This document shows positions 7,459 through 14,551 of a DNA stretch of 37,409 bases, piece by piece. Source of the DNA: Alphaproteobacteria bacterium (GTDB lineage: Bacteria > Pseudomonadota > Alphaproteobacteria > Rhizobiales > CAJQND01); NCBI GenBank assembly GCA_024227565.1, contig JAAEUE010000012.1, forward strand, positions 1 to 37,409. Reading direction: 5' to 3'. Below the pieces are notes generated by a model. The model made no database searches, was not told the origin of the DNA, and saw only the letters and a list, made by a program, of their open reading frames with translations. Position numbers and translations under genes: made by a program. The stretch's first letter is position 1. Each line of letters starts with the position of its first letter.

Positions 7459-7956
7459 CTAATGTGTGGCAATCTTGCCAGCTTTTTCGGCAAGATTGGT
7501 GGGGGCCATGTGCTCGATGGGCAGCTTCAGGAAAAGCGCGATGCGCCGCATCAGTTCCTGATAGGTTGATTCGAAGGCACGTCGCACCAGCCTCTCGTCC
7601 CCGTGCACTGCAGCAGGGTCCGGCAGGCCCCAGTGAACCGTGGCCGGATGGCCCGGCCACACCGGGCAGGTTTCGGCCGCCGCATTGTCACAGACCGTGA
7701 AGATGAGATCCATCGGAAGGCTGCCCGGCCCGGCAAACTCGTCCCAGCTTTTGGAGCGGGCAAAGGCGATGTCGTGACCCATCTCCTGGAGCACCTTCAG
7801 CGCCTCAGGATGCGGTTTGCCTTGCGGGCGGGACCCGGCGGAGCAGGCGGCAATCCGCCCCGCGCCAGAAGCGTTGAAGAGGCCCTCAGCAAGGATCGAG
7901 CGGGCTGAGTTGCCGGTGCACAAGACCAGGATATTGAGGACGCCATTGTGGGTCAT
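7459..7956 (-). CDS. arsC: Arsenate reductase, low-molecular-weight phosphatase type
   Basis: The 165-residue product reduces arsenate to arsenite in the cytoplasm. The P-loop is C13-TGNSA-R19-S, the nucleophilic Cys and anion-binding Arg of the family. Further signs are the SAGSRPQG turn, Cys89 and Cys97 in the VCDNAAAETCP segment that relay the disulfide, and Asp113 in LPDP as general acid. Length is slightly above the roughly 130-140 residues of thioredoxin-coupled enzymes, as is common in alphaproteobacterial versions. It follows fghA on the same strand after 48 nt and may be co-transcribed. No arsR or arsenite efflux gene is next to it, although a COG0701-type permease lies at the far right of the window. 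Confidence 0.92.
   Translation of the reverse strand: MTHNGVLNILVLCTGNSARSILAEGLFNASGAGRIAACSAGSRPQGKPHPEALKVLQEMGHDIAFARSKSWDEFAGPGSLPMDLIFTVCDNAAAETCPVWPGHPATVHWGLPDPAAVHGDERLVRRAFESTYQELMRRIALFLKLPIEHMAPTNLAEKAGKIATH
7470..7498 (-). other. Perfect hairpin over the 3' end of arsC
   Basis: Ten-base arms CAATCTTGCC (7470-7479) and GGCAAGATTG (7489-7498) enclose a 9-nt loop. They overlap the codons for the last residues of arsC. No T-run follows on either strand, so it is not a standard terminator; an mRNA-stabilising 3' structure is possible. Confidence 0.5.
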
Positions 7957-8004
7957 GGGCTTCGCCAGGACGTCTCCATGACAGGTGCATGCCCCATTGC
8001 CGGC

Positions 8005-8850
8005 CTATTTGAACGCCTTTGCGTGGTGGCGCAGATGGTCGTCCATGAACGAGGCCATGAAGTAATAGGAATGGTCATAGCCCGGCTGCAGGCGCAAGGT
8101 GAGCTCGCGGCCCGAGGCCTCGCAGGCTTCTTGCAAGAGATGCGGCTTGAGTTGTTCCTCCAGGAAGTTGTCGGCATCGCCTTGGTCCACCAGCAAAGGA
8201 CGACTGTCGGAGGTGTCGGCCATCAGGGCGCAGGCGTCATGGGCGGCCCAGGCCGCCTTGTCATCGCCCAGGTAGCCGCCAAGCGCCTTGTGGCCCCAAG
8301 GGCAGTTCAGCGGAGACACGATTGGCGCAAAGGCGGAGATGGAGCGGTAGCGATCCGGGTTCTTCAGCCCGATGGTCAACGCGCCGTGGCCGCCCATGGA
8401 GTGGCCGAAGATGCCCTGGCGGTCCATGTCGAGCGGAAACTCGGTCCCCGCCAGCGCCGGCAGTTCGTCAACGATGTAGCTGTACATCTGATAGTGCTCG
8501 GCGAAGGGGTCTTGCGTTGCGTTGACGTAGAAGCCTGCCGCCAGCCCGAAATCGTAAGCGCCTTCCGGATCATCAGGCACACCTTCGCCGCGCGGGCTGG
8601 TGTCGGGCGCAATCACCGCCACGCCTAGCTCTGCCGCTGTGCCTTGGGCACCGGCCTTGGTGACGAAGTTCTGGTCGGTGCAGGTGAGGCCGGACAGCCA
8701 CCACACAACGGGAACCTTGCCCGCCTTGGCTTGCGGCGGCAGGAAGATGGAGAAGGTCATCGGGCATTTGCAGGCCGCGCTCTGGTGGATGAATTGCAAC
8801 TGCTCGCCGCCAAAGCAAATGTGGGCATCGGTTTGGGCCAGGTCCGCCAT
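8005..8850 (-). CDS. fghA: S-formylglutathione hydrolase
   Basis: The 281-residue product starts at the ATG at 8850, which has AAGGAG at good distance; an upstream in-frame start at 8892 lacks one. It hydrolyses S-formylglutathione to formate and glutathione, the second step of glutathione-dependent formaldehyde oxidation. The alpha/beta-hydrolase nucleophile is Ser151 in GHSMGGHG, with Asp227 (DQGDADNF) and His260 (GYDHSYYF) completing the triad. The WWLSGLTCTDQNF oxyanion region and the SAFAPIVSPLNCPWG block are typical of esterase D/FrmB. Its partner enzyme FrmA is encoded at 10553-11662 on the same strand, separated by a DMT permease and an XRE regulator. Confidence 0.95.
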   Translation of the reverse strand: MADLAQTDAHICFGGEQLQFIHQSAACKCPMTFSIFLPPQAKAGKVPVVWWLSGLTCTDQNFVTKAGAQGTAAELGVAVIAPDTSPRGEGVPDDPEGAYDFGLAAGFYVNATQDPFAEHYQMYSYIVDELPALAGTEFPLDMDRQGIFGHSMGGHGALTIGLKNPDRYRSISAFAPIVSPLNCPWGHKALGGYLGDDKAAWAAHDACALMADTSDSRPLLVDQGDADNFLEEQLKPHLLQEACEASGRELTLRLQPGYDHSYYFMASFMDDHLRHHAKAFK

Positions 8851-8911
8851 GGAAATCAATCTCCTTCGTTGAATTTTTGTGCACAGGGCCACACCCTGAC
8901 GCTGCGGTCAA

Positions 8912-8929
8912 CAATTGCAATTGCGCAAT
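8912..8929. promoter_or_regulatory. Palindromes in the fghA / DMT divergent region
   Basis: Two overlapping palindromes, CAATTGCAATTG (8912-8923) and ATTGCGCAAT (8920-8929), lie between the divergent fghA and DMT permease starts. The ATTGCG string also occurs twice before the XRE regulator start and once in the frmA control region, so this may be its operator. This is inferred from pattern alone. Confidence 0.35.
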
Positions 8930-8957
8930 AGTCCAATCTCCACCACTGTCCCGCACC

Positions 8958-9893
8958 ATGAGATCTGCGCAGCGCATGATGACCCGCCCGCAAGGGGCAA
9001 CAGACCTGACCAAGGGGTTGGGGCTGATGCTGGGCACCATGTTGATCTTGCCGTCCATGGACATCATCGCAAAATACGTTTCCGCCAACATCGTCGGCGT
9101 GCAGGTGGCCCAGGCGCGGTTTGGGTTTCAAATGATTGTTCTTCTGCCTGCCGTTCTGGCGTGGCATGGGGTGGGCGGGCTGCTTCCCAACAACCTTTGG
9201 CTCAACACTGTCCGCTCTGTGCTGATGGCTGGGGCGATTGCCTGCTTCTTTACCGCCTTGAGATGGATGCCCGTGGCCGATGTGATTGCCGTGTTCTTTC
9301 TTGAGCCGATGATCCTCACCGTCTTGTCAGCTGTGTTCCTGGGCGAGAAGGTGGGCTGGCGGCGCATGATGGCGGTGTCACTGGGCTTTGTGGGGGCAAT
9401 GGTTGTGGTGCGCCCGAGCTACGATGTGTTCGGGCCGGTTTCCTTGTTGCCCATGCTGGCTGCTCTGTTGTTTGCGCTCTATCTCATGTTGACCAGCAAA
9501 CTGTCTCATTCTGAAAACATTCTAACGATGCAATTCTGGTCTGGTTTCGTTGGTGTAGTCACCCTGAATGTGGTGATGGCTTCCGGCAGCTTTGCAGGGG
9601 TGGAGATGCTGACGTTCCGCCCGCCAACACTGACCGAATGGGCGTTGATGGGGCTTGCCGGGGCAATTGGCACAAGCATGCATTTGCTGATTGTGCAGGC
9701 CTTCAGGTTGGCGCCCGCATCGGTTCTGGCGCCGCTCAACTATATGGAGATCGTTTCGGCGACCGCGCTTGGTTTCCTGGTGTTCGGCGATTTTCCCGAC
9801 GCTCTCAAGTGGGTTGGGATCACCATAATCGTCGGATCGGGCCTGTTTATCTTCTGGCGCGAGGCAAAGCTGGCGGCAAAGCCCAAGCTCTAA
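8958..9893 (+). CDS. EamA/DMT-family permease
   Basis: The product has 311 residues from the ATG at 8958; upstream in-frame sequence is not membrane-like. Ten hydrophobic helices in two EamA repeats are visible. The first runs from GLMLGTMLILPSMDIIAKYV to about VVRPSYD, with the typical VADVIAVFFLEPMILTVLSAVFLGEKVGWRR block. The second runs from LLPMLAALLFALYLML to GSGLFIFW, with the matching APASVLAPLNYMEIVSATALGFLVFGD block. DMT permeases export or import small metabolites; the substrate cannot be read. It lies between the formaldehyde genes, divergent from fghA and convergent with the XRE regulator (3-nt overlap of stop codons). Confidence 0.9.
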   Translation: MRSAQRMMTRPQGATDLTKGLGLMLGTMLILPSMDIIAKYVSANIVGVQVAQARFGFQMIVLLPAVLAWHGVGGLLPNNLWLNTVRSVLMAGAIACFFTALRWMPVADVIAVFFLEPMILTVLSAVFLGEKVGWRRMMAVSLGFVGAMVVVRPSYDVFGPVSLLPMLAALLFALYLMLTSKLSHSENILTMQFWSGFVGVVTLNVVMASGSFAGVEMLTFRPPTLTEWALMGLAGAIGTSMHLLIVQAFRLAPASVLAPLNYMEIVSATALGFLVFGDFPDALKWVGITIIVGSGLFIFWREAKLAAKPKL

Positions 9894-10468
9894 GCGCTCG
9901 CGGCGCCGCCGGCCTTTGACGCCCCGCCCATCACGAAGCCCCAGCAGGTTACAACCGAAAGCACTTCGGGCAACGAGGCATCGTCGAGTTCAGCCAAGGA
10001 CAAACAGCCGTGGTTGTGGCGCAGATACAGGTGGAACAGGTCATCCAACCCCTGACCGTCCATTGCCTCTTCAATCGCTTGAACCAGATACTCGCGAGGC
10101 TGGGTTTTGGCTGCGTTCATTTTTGTATAGAGGCGCGCGATGATCCGCGCCCGGGCTTCCGGCGTCAGCTTTGCGCTGTCTTCGGTGTCGGCGCGTTCCA
10201 CGCCGGTGATCACCTTGGCCATCAAAGCTTCATCGAGTTGGCCGGCCGAGGAGTTCAGGAGCGCTGTTTCACCGGTCAAAAGCCAGCCGGGAGAGACGTT
10301 GTAAACTTCGGCATATTTGGCCGCCATTTTCCGGGTTAAACCCCGCTGGCCGCGCTCGTGCTGGCTGTATGTGCTGTAGTTCCAGCCATTGGCGGTGGTG
10401 GCCGAGATTGCGGTTCTATAACCCGCATCCCGCCGGGCTTTTGCAAGCCGTTCGTGCTGTTCTGTCAT
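9890..10468 (-). CDS. XRE-family transcriptional regulator
   Basis: From the ATG at 10468 the product has 192 residues. The N-terminus (about 5-70) is a Cro/CI-type helix-turn-helix: ERLAKARRDAGYRTA, then a WNYSTYSQHERGQRGL recognition segment and AAKYAEVYNVSPGWLLTGE. The rest, with a LTPEARARIIARLYTKM helix, is not a peptidase domain; the Ser-Lys pair of LexA-like repressors is not seen. The gene follows frmA on the same strand after 84 nt and may be its co-transcribed regulator. A 10-bp-spaced direct repeat directly before its start codon is a candidate autoregulatory site. Its target genes are inferred from position only. Confidence 0.85.
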   Translation of the reverse strand: MTEQHERLAKARRDAGYRTAISATTANGWNYSTYSQHERGQRGLTRKMAAKYAEVYNVSPGWLLTGETALLNSSAGQLDEALMAKVITGVERADTEDSAKLTPEARARIIARLYTKMNAAKTQPREYLVQAIEEAMDGQGLDDLFHLYLRHNHGCLSLAELDDASLPEVLSVVTCWGFVMGGASKAGGAASA

Positions 10469-10471
10469 CTG

Positions 10472-10489
10472 TCGCAATCTTTCGCAATC
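10472..10489 (-). promoter_or_regulatory. Direct repeat before the XRE gene
   Basis: Read on the minus strand this is GATTGCGAAAGATTGCGA: two identical 8-mers with a 10-nt period, hence on one face of the helix, ending 3 nt before the ATG. The inner ATTGCGAAA recurs at 11783-11791 in the frmA control region. This is a plausible operator overlapping the translation start. Confidence 0.35.
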
Positions 10490-10552
10490 GTTGCCGGGGA
10501 AAATGTGCACCCACCCTGTCCCGGCTGGTGGGGCACATCAGGTTCGCCGCAC

Positions 10553-11662
10553 TTAGTATGTGACCACACTTCTGATGGATGTTCCAGCGTGCATCAGGTC
10601 GAACGCCTCGTTGATGTCCTCCAAAGGCATGGTGTGGGTGATCATCGGATCGATCTCGATCTTGCCGTCCATGTACCAATCCACAATGCGGGGCACGTCG
10701 GTGCGGCCGCGGGCGCCGCCAAATGCGGTGCCCCGCCAAGACCGGCCGGTGACCAGCTGGAACGGACGGGTTGAGATTTCCTGGCCGGCGCCGGCAACAC
10801 CGATGATGATGCTCTCGCCCCAGCCTTTGTGGGCACATTCCAATGCAACGCGCATAACGTTCACGTTGCCGATGCACTCAAACGAGTAGTCGGCGCCGCC
10901 GCCGGTGAGCTCAACAAGGTGTGCGGTCAAATCGCCGTCAACCTCGTCGGGGTTCACAAAGTGGGTCATGCCAAACTTCTCGCCCATGGCTTTGCGGCCC
11001 GGATTTAGATCAACGCCAACAATCATGTTGGCACCAACCAGCCTGAGGCCTTGCAGCACGTTCAGGCCAATGCCGCCAAGGCCGAACACGACGCAGTTTG
11101 AACCGGGCTCAACTTTCGCCGTGTTGATGACGGCGCCAATGCCGGTGGTTACGCCGCAGCCGATGTAGCAAATCTTGTCGAAGGGCGCATCTTCACGCAC
11201 CTTTGCCAGCGCGATCTCCGGCACCACAGTGTGATTGGCGAAGGTGGAGGTACCCATATAGTGATAGATCGGCTTGCCATCCAAAGTGAACCGGCTTGAG
11301 CCGTCGGGCATAACGCCTGCGCCTTGGGTGACGCGGATGGCCTGGCACAGGTTGGTTTTCGGGTTCAGGCAATATTCGCAAGTTCGGCACTCTGGCGTGT
11401 AAAGCGGAATGACATGATCACCCTTCTTGAGGGTCGTCACACCGGGGCCTGTGTCAACCACAACACCGGCGCCTTCATGGCCTAAAATCGCAGGGAACAG
11501 ACCCTCAGGATCCGCGCCCGAACGGGTGAACTCATCGGTGTGGCAAACACCGGTTGCCTTGACTTCGACCAGAACTTCGCCTTCTTTTGGGCCGTCTAAG
11601 TCAACTTCGCAAATTTCAAGAGGTTTCCCAGCCTCAAACGCCACCGCCGCACGGGTTTTCAT
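10553..11662 (-). CDS. frmA: S-(hydroxymethyl)glutathione dehydrogenase / class III alcohol dehydrogenase
   Basis: The 369-residue product oxidises S-hydroxymethylglutathione (formed from formaldehyde and glutathione) to S-formylglutathione with NAD. Catalytic-zinc ligands are Cys40 in GVCHTDEF and His62 in GHEGAG, plus the Cys of IGCGVTTG. The structural-zinc ligands are Cys92, 95, 98 and 106 in the ECRTCEYC and NLC segments. The Rossmann motif is GLGGIGLN. Length and the [19 protein letters not shown] block match class III ADH. It is the first gene of the block leading to XRE, with fghA further along; the divergent gene is a D-2-hydroxyacid dehydrogenase. Assignment is secure. Confidence 0.97.
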   Translation of the reverse strand: MKTRAAVAFEAGKPLEICEVDLDGPKEGEVLVEVKATGVCHTDEFTRSGADPEGLFPAILGHEGAGVVVDTGPGVTTLKKGDHVIPLYTPECRTCEYCLNPKTNLCQAIRVTQGAGVMPDGSSRFTLDGKPIYHYMGTSTFANHTVVPEIALAKVREDAPFDKICYIGCGVTTGIGAVINTAKVEPGSNCVVFGLGGIGLNVLQGLRLVGANMIVGVDLNPGRKAMGEKFGMTHFVNPDEVDGDLTAHLVELTGGGADYSFECIGNVNVMRVALECAHKGWGESIIIGVAGAGQEISTRPFQLVTGRSWRGTAFGGARGRTDVPRIVDWYMDGKIEIDPMITHTMPLEDINEAFDLMHAGTSIRSVVTY

Positions 11663-11782
11663 GGTCGTCTCACTCCGCTTTTTTATTGGTCTGCTATTGC
11701 CGTCGTTTTGATTGTTTTGTGTTGCTCAGGAGTTTGGCAGGGGAGAGGATTCAAAGCAAGTGGCGGGTGATAGGTTGTGCAA

Positions 11783-11791
11783 ATTGCGAAA
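11783..11791 (+). promoter_or_regulatory. ATTGCGAAA motif in the frmA / dehydrogenase control region
   Basis: This 9-mer lies in the 176-nt region between divergent frmA and the D-2-hydroxyacid dehydrogenase gene, and matches the repeat found directly before the XRE regulator start. It is reported as a possible regulator site; one short match is weak evidence alone. Confidence 0.25.
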
Positions 11792-11838
11792 TATACGGTG
11801 AATATAATGATATCAACGCGGCAGAGGTGTCCCAAAGT

Positions 11839-12801
11839 ATGAAAATTATAGTTAATGGCGCGGTAACTATCTCAGAAGTTCCTGGGCTGGATGCCATCGC
11901 GGGGGAGGCCGAATTGGTGTGCGCTCCGGATGCGGAGCACTTGGCCGCGGCCCTGCCTGGGGCAGAAATTTTGCTGGGCTGGAATTTTCGCGGACGCGAC
12001 CTGCCTGATGCCTGGAATTTGGCCGATAATTTGAAGTGGATCCACTGGTGCGGCGCCGGCGTGGATGCCGTTATGTTCAAGGAACTGGCCGATTCAGATG
12101 TGATGTTGAGCAACTCGCGCGGCATATTCGATCGTGCAATGGCCGAGTATGTGGCCGGTTATGTGATCTCCGAAATGAAACTGTTTCGAGACACTTGGAG
12201 CGCCCAAGAGAGACGGTTCTGGGACTACCGAAGAACCCACAATGTTTCAGGAACCCGAGCTGTGGTTTTTGGTGTGGGATCCATCGGCCGTGAGGTTGCA
12301 AAAGTGCTGAATGCACTTGGTGTGATTGTGAGCGGAGTGGGGCGATCGTCCCGGGACGGTGATGCCGATTTTTCCAAAATCTACTCACAGAATGATGCGC
12401 AGGGCGCAATTGCCGATGCCGAGTGGGTGATCGGTGTGATGCCACTAACGGCGACGACGACCGACTACTTCGATGCGGACCTGTTTGCCGCGATGAAGCC
12501 CGGGTCCCGGTTCATCAACATTGGCCGCGGGGCGTCGGTCGTGGAGCCGGCATTAATCTCCGCGCTTGAGAGCGGGCACCTTGCTGGCGCGATGCTGGAC
12601 GTGTTCCAAAACGAGCCTCTGGAAGAGGATGATCCCATCTGGCAGGCACCCAACATTATGATCTCGCCCCACATGTCCGGTGATTATTTGGAAGCCCAGC
12701 CTGACATGGTGCAGCTGTTTCTCGAAAATTTTGCGCGCTACCGGGCCGGCGAACCGTTGCTCAACTTGGTGGACAAGAGCCTGGGCTTCGTGCGCTCCTA
12801 G
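11839..12801 (+). CDS. D-2-hydroxyacid dehydrogenase family protein
   Basis: The 320-residue product begins at the ATG at 11839 (AGAGG upstream); the frame is open further left but that part overlaps the frmA start and is not conserved-looking. The NAD-binding motif is GVGSIG (145-150). The catalytic Arg is Arg230 in NIGRGASV, the Glu is Glu259 in FQNEPL and the His is His278 in SPHMSG, all in family order. These enzymes reduce 2-oxoacids to D-2-hydroxyacids with NADH or NADPH. The gene converges on the lyase/carboxylase operon with only 6 nt between stops, so it may belong functionally to that block. The substrate is unknown. Confidence 0.9.
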   Translation: MKIIVNGAVTISEVPGLDAIAGEAELVCAPDAEHLAAALPGAEILLGWNFRGRDLPDAWNLADNLKWIHWCGAGVDAVMFKELADSDVMLSNSRGIFDRAMAEYVAGYVISEMKLFRDTWSAQERRFWDYRRTHNVSGTRAVVFGVGSIGREVAKVLNALGVIVSGVGRSSRDGDADFSKIYSQNDAQGAIADAEWVIGVMPLTATTTDYFDADLFAAMKPGSRFINIGRGASVVEPALISALESGHLAGAMLDVFQNEPLEEDDPIWQAPNIMISPHMSGDYLEAQPDMVQLFLENFARYRAGEPLLNLVDKSLGFVRS

Positions 12802-12807
12802 GGCGCC

Positions 12808-13731
12808 TCAGTTAGTTGCTGCGCGCACTGCGCCGTAGACCGCAAACAGGGCGCCCACAAAGTAGATGGCCAAGCCCACCAGCGTGGCGGTGGAATAGTC
12901 CACCCGGCCTTCGATCTGCTGCAAGGCGAAGATGACGAAGGGGCCGATGGCTGTCAGGGCACCAATGGTGAGGGTGGAGACCGAGGCCACGGCGCGCTGC
13001 AGCGCATAGAGCGGCGGAACCGTCAGGGCGAGCCCGATCGCGATGATGGGCAATGTTTCATTGAGGGAAGGCGCCGGCATATTGTCCAAACCCAAGGCCA
13101 CCACAGCACCTGCGGTGAGCACATAGAGCGGAAAACGCAGGCCGAACACCAGTCCGGGGCCAACTCCGGTGCGGTCCATTCTTTGGCAATAGATCAACAT
13201 CACCGTAAACAGCACCCCATCAGCAACCGCCAGAATGACCCCGCCCAAACCGGCCAAGGAGCCACCGCGGACAAAGCCTGAGAGGCCGAACACGGTGACG
13301 AACCCCAGATAGACAATGCCGATGAACAAGGCCAAGACCCCCAATGCCTCGGTGCGGTTCCGCATGGGCTCGCCTTCGGGCAGCCCCAAGCGGTGGGCCA
13401 GATAGGCGGTGATGGGCATGACGCCGGCCCCGATGGTGTAGGCAATGGCCGGCTCGATAAGTTGAACCGAGCCAAGATAGGCAGCCCAGGCAAAGGTTGC
13501 CGAAACATTGGCGCCGATCAGGGGGGCGGGATTGGCGAAGGCGGCCCGGAGCTGGCCGCGGGCCGCCAGGGTGGCCCAGAGCCCAACCACGATAACCACC
13601 ACGCCAAACACCAGGAAGCCGAACAGGAACGAACTCATCTTCTGGAAGAGGCCGCCGAAATAGACGTATTGAACAGATTCCAGAATGACGAAGGCAAGCG
13701 CCCAGATCACGCCTATGGCGGCAGGGTTCAT
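12808..13731 (-). CDS. DMT-family permease, last gene of the lyase/carboxylase operon
   Basis: The product has 307 residues with about ten membrane helices, from IGVIWALAFVILESVQYVYFGG at the N-terminus to ATLVGLAIYFVGALFAVYGAV at the end. It is a divergent DMT relative; EamA sequence hallmarks are weaker than in the other two DMT permeases of the window. The ATG at 13731 is 3 nt after the stop of the hydratase-like gene, so the two are translationally linked. As the terminal gene of a five-gene operon it probably moves the substrate or product of that pathway. A TRAP solute-binding protein is divergently encoded at the other end of the operon. Transport direction is unknown. Confidence 0.85.
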   Translation of the reverse strand: MNPAAIGVIWALAFVILESVQYVYFGGLFQKMSSFLFGFLVFGVVVIVVGLWATLAARGQLRAAFANPAPLIGANVSATFAWAAYLGSVQLIEPAIAYTIGAGVMPITAYLAHRLGLPEGEPMRNRTEALGVLALFIGIVYLGFVTVFGLSGFVRGGSLAGLGGVILAVADGVLFTVMLIYCQRMDRTGVGPGLVFGLRFPLYVLTAGAVVALGLDNMPAPSLNETLPIIAIGLALTVPPLYALQRAVASVSTLTIGALTAIGPFVIFALQQIEGRVDYSTATLVGLAIYFVGALFAVYGAVRAATN

Positions 13732-13734
13732 GCG

Positions 13735-14541
13735 CTACCCAGGTTCAAATGTGATTTCGACATCTCCCAGTCCTTCAAACACGGCCCGGCAGGTGTCGCC
13801 CGGTTTGGCCAGCACCATGGCTGTGGTGCTGCCGGTGTTGTGGATCTTGCCGGCCTCCAGGCCAATGCCGTCTTCGCGGCATCTGTTGGCTAGCCAAACC
13901 ATAACATTCAGCGGGTCGCCCAACACATCGGCACCCGACCCTTTTGCGCCAATCACGTCGTTCACCGAGACAGTGGTGTGGACATCGCTTAACGGGCCGG
14001 TGTCTGCCAACGGTTTGCCTGCACCGAAAACCAGGGCGCCGTCCGTGCCGTTGTCGGCAATGATGTTGTAGATGGACTGGTGCGTCCAATCGGCAAAATG
14101 GCTGGTGACCACCTCAATGGCCGGATGCACCAGGGCGATGGCGGCGCCAACCTCGTCTTTGCTGTAGGGCGCATCGCGTGGCGGCAGACCGTGGCCCAGG
14201 GTGAAGGCGAACTCGACCTCCAGGGTGATGCTGGGGAAGCGCCTGGCCGGGAGGCCAGCCGGAGAGGGGTGAACCGTTGAGGCGCCCAGCCGGGCGCAAT
14301 AGGGCTCAGGCAGACCCAACTGGCGCTGAATGGCCGGATTTGAGCAGCCGACAAACCACCCGGCCGGCGCATCGTTCAGGCCCTCAAACACGAGGTCCCG
14401 TATGGCAAGAGCATCGTCCAGGGTGCCCGGTTTGCAATGGGCCGGCAGGCCGTCCATCACCTGGCCGGTGCGGCGGCCTTGCAGAATGCGCGCTGCAGCC
14501 TCGTGCTGTTGCTCGGTGGTTAGGCTGGCGTTGGTTGACAC
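13735..14541 (-). CDS. 2-keto-4-pentenoate hydratase / fumarylacetoacetase-fold enzyme
   Basis: I place the start at GTG 14541, which has GAGG upstream and lies 10 nt after the preceding stop; the ATG at 14610 would overlap the lyase gene by 59 nt. The 268-residue product shows the MhpD-like pattern: LGASTVHPSP, a TLEVEFAFTLG strand with metal-binding Glu residues, the AIALVHPAIEVVTSHF helix, a NGTDGALVFG turn, and late LGDPLNVMVWLANR and GKIHNTGSTTAMV blocks. Members hydrate 2-hydroxypenta-2,4-dienoates or cleave or decarboxylate related 2-oxoacids. In this operon it could act on the unsaturated acid produced by the lyase; that is inference. Confidence 0.88.
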   Translation of the reverse strand: MSTNASLTTEQQHEAAARILQGRRTGQVMDGLPAHCKPGTLDDALAIRDLVFEGLNDAPAGWFVGCSNPAIQRQLGLPEPYCARLGASTVHPSPAGLPARRFPSITLEVEFAFTLGHGLPPRDAPYSKDEVGAAIALVHPAIEVVTSHFADWTHQSIYNIIADNGTDGALVFGAGKPLADTGPLSDVHTTVSVNDVIGAKGSGADVLGDPLNVMVWLANRCREDGIGLEAGKIHNTGSTTAMVLAKPGDTCRAVFEGLGDVEITFEPG

Positions 14542-14551
14542 TTCGGGAACC

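Noticed and set aside
7948..8628. Plus-strand open frame of 226 codons
   Set aside because: It is antisense to fghA, whose active-site triad is complete.
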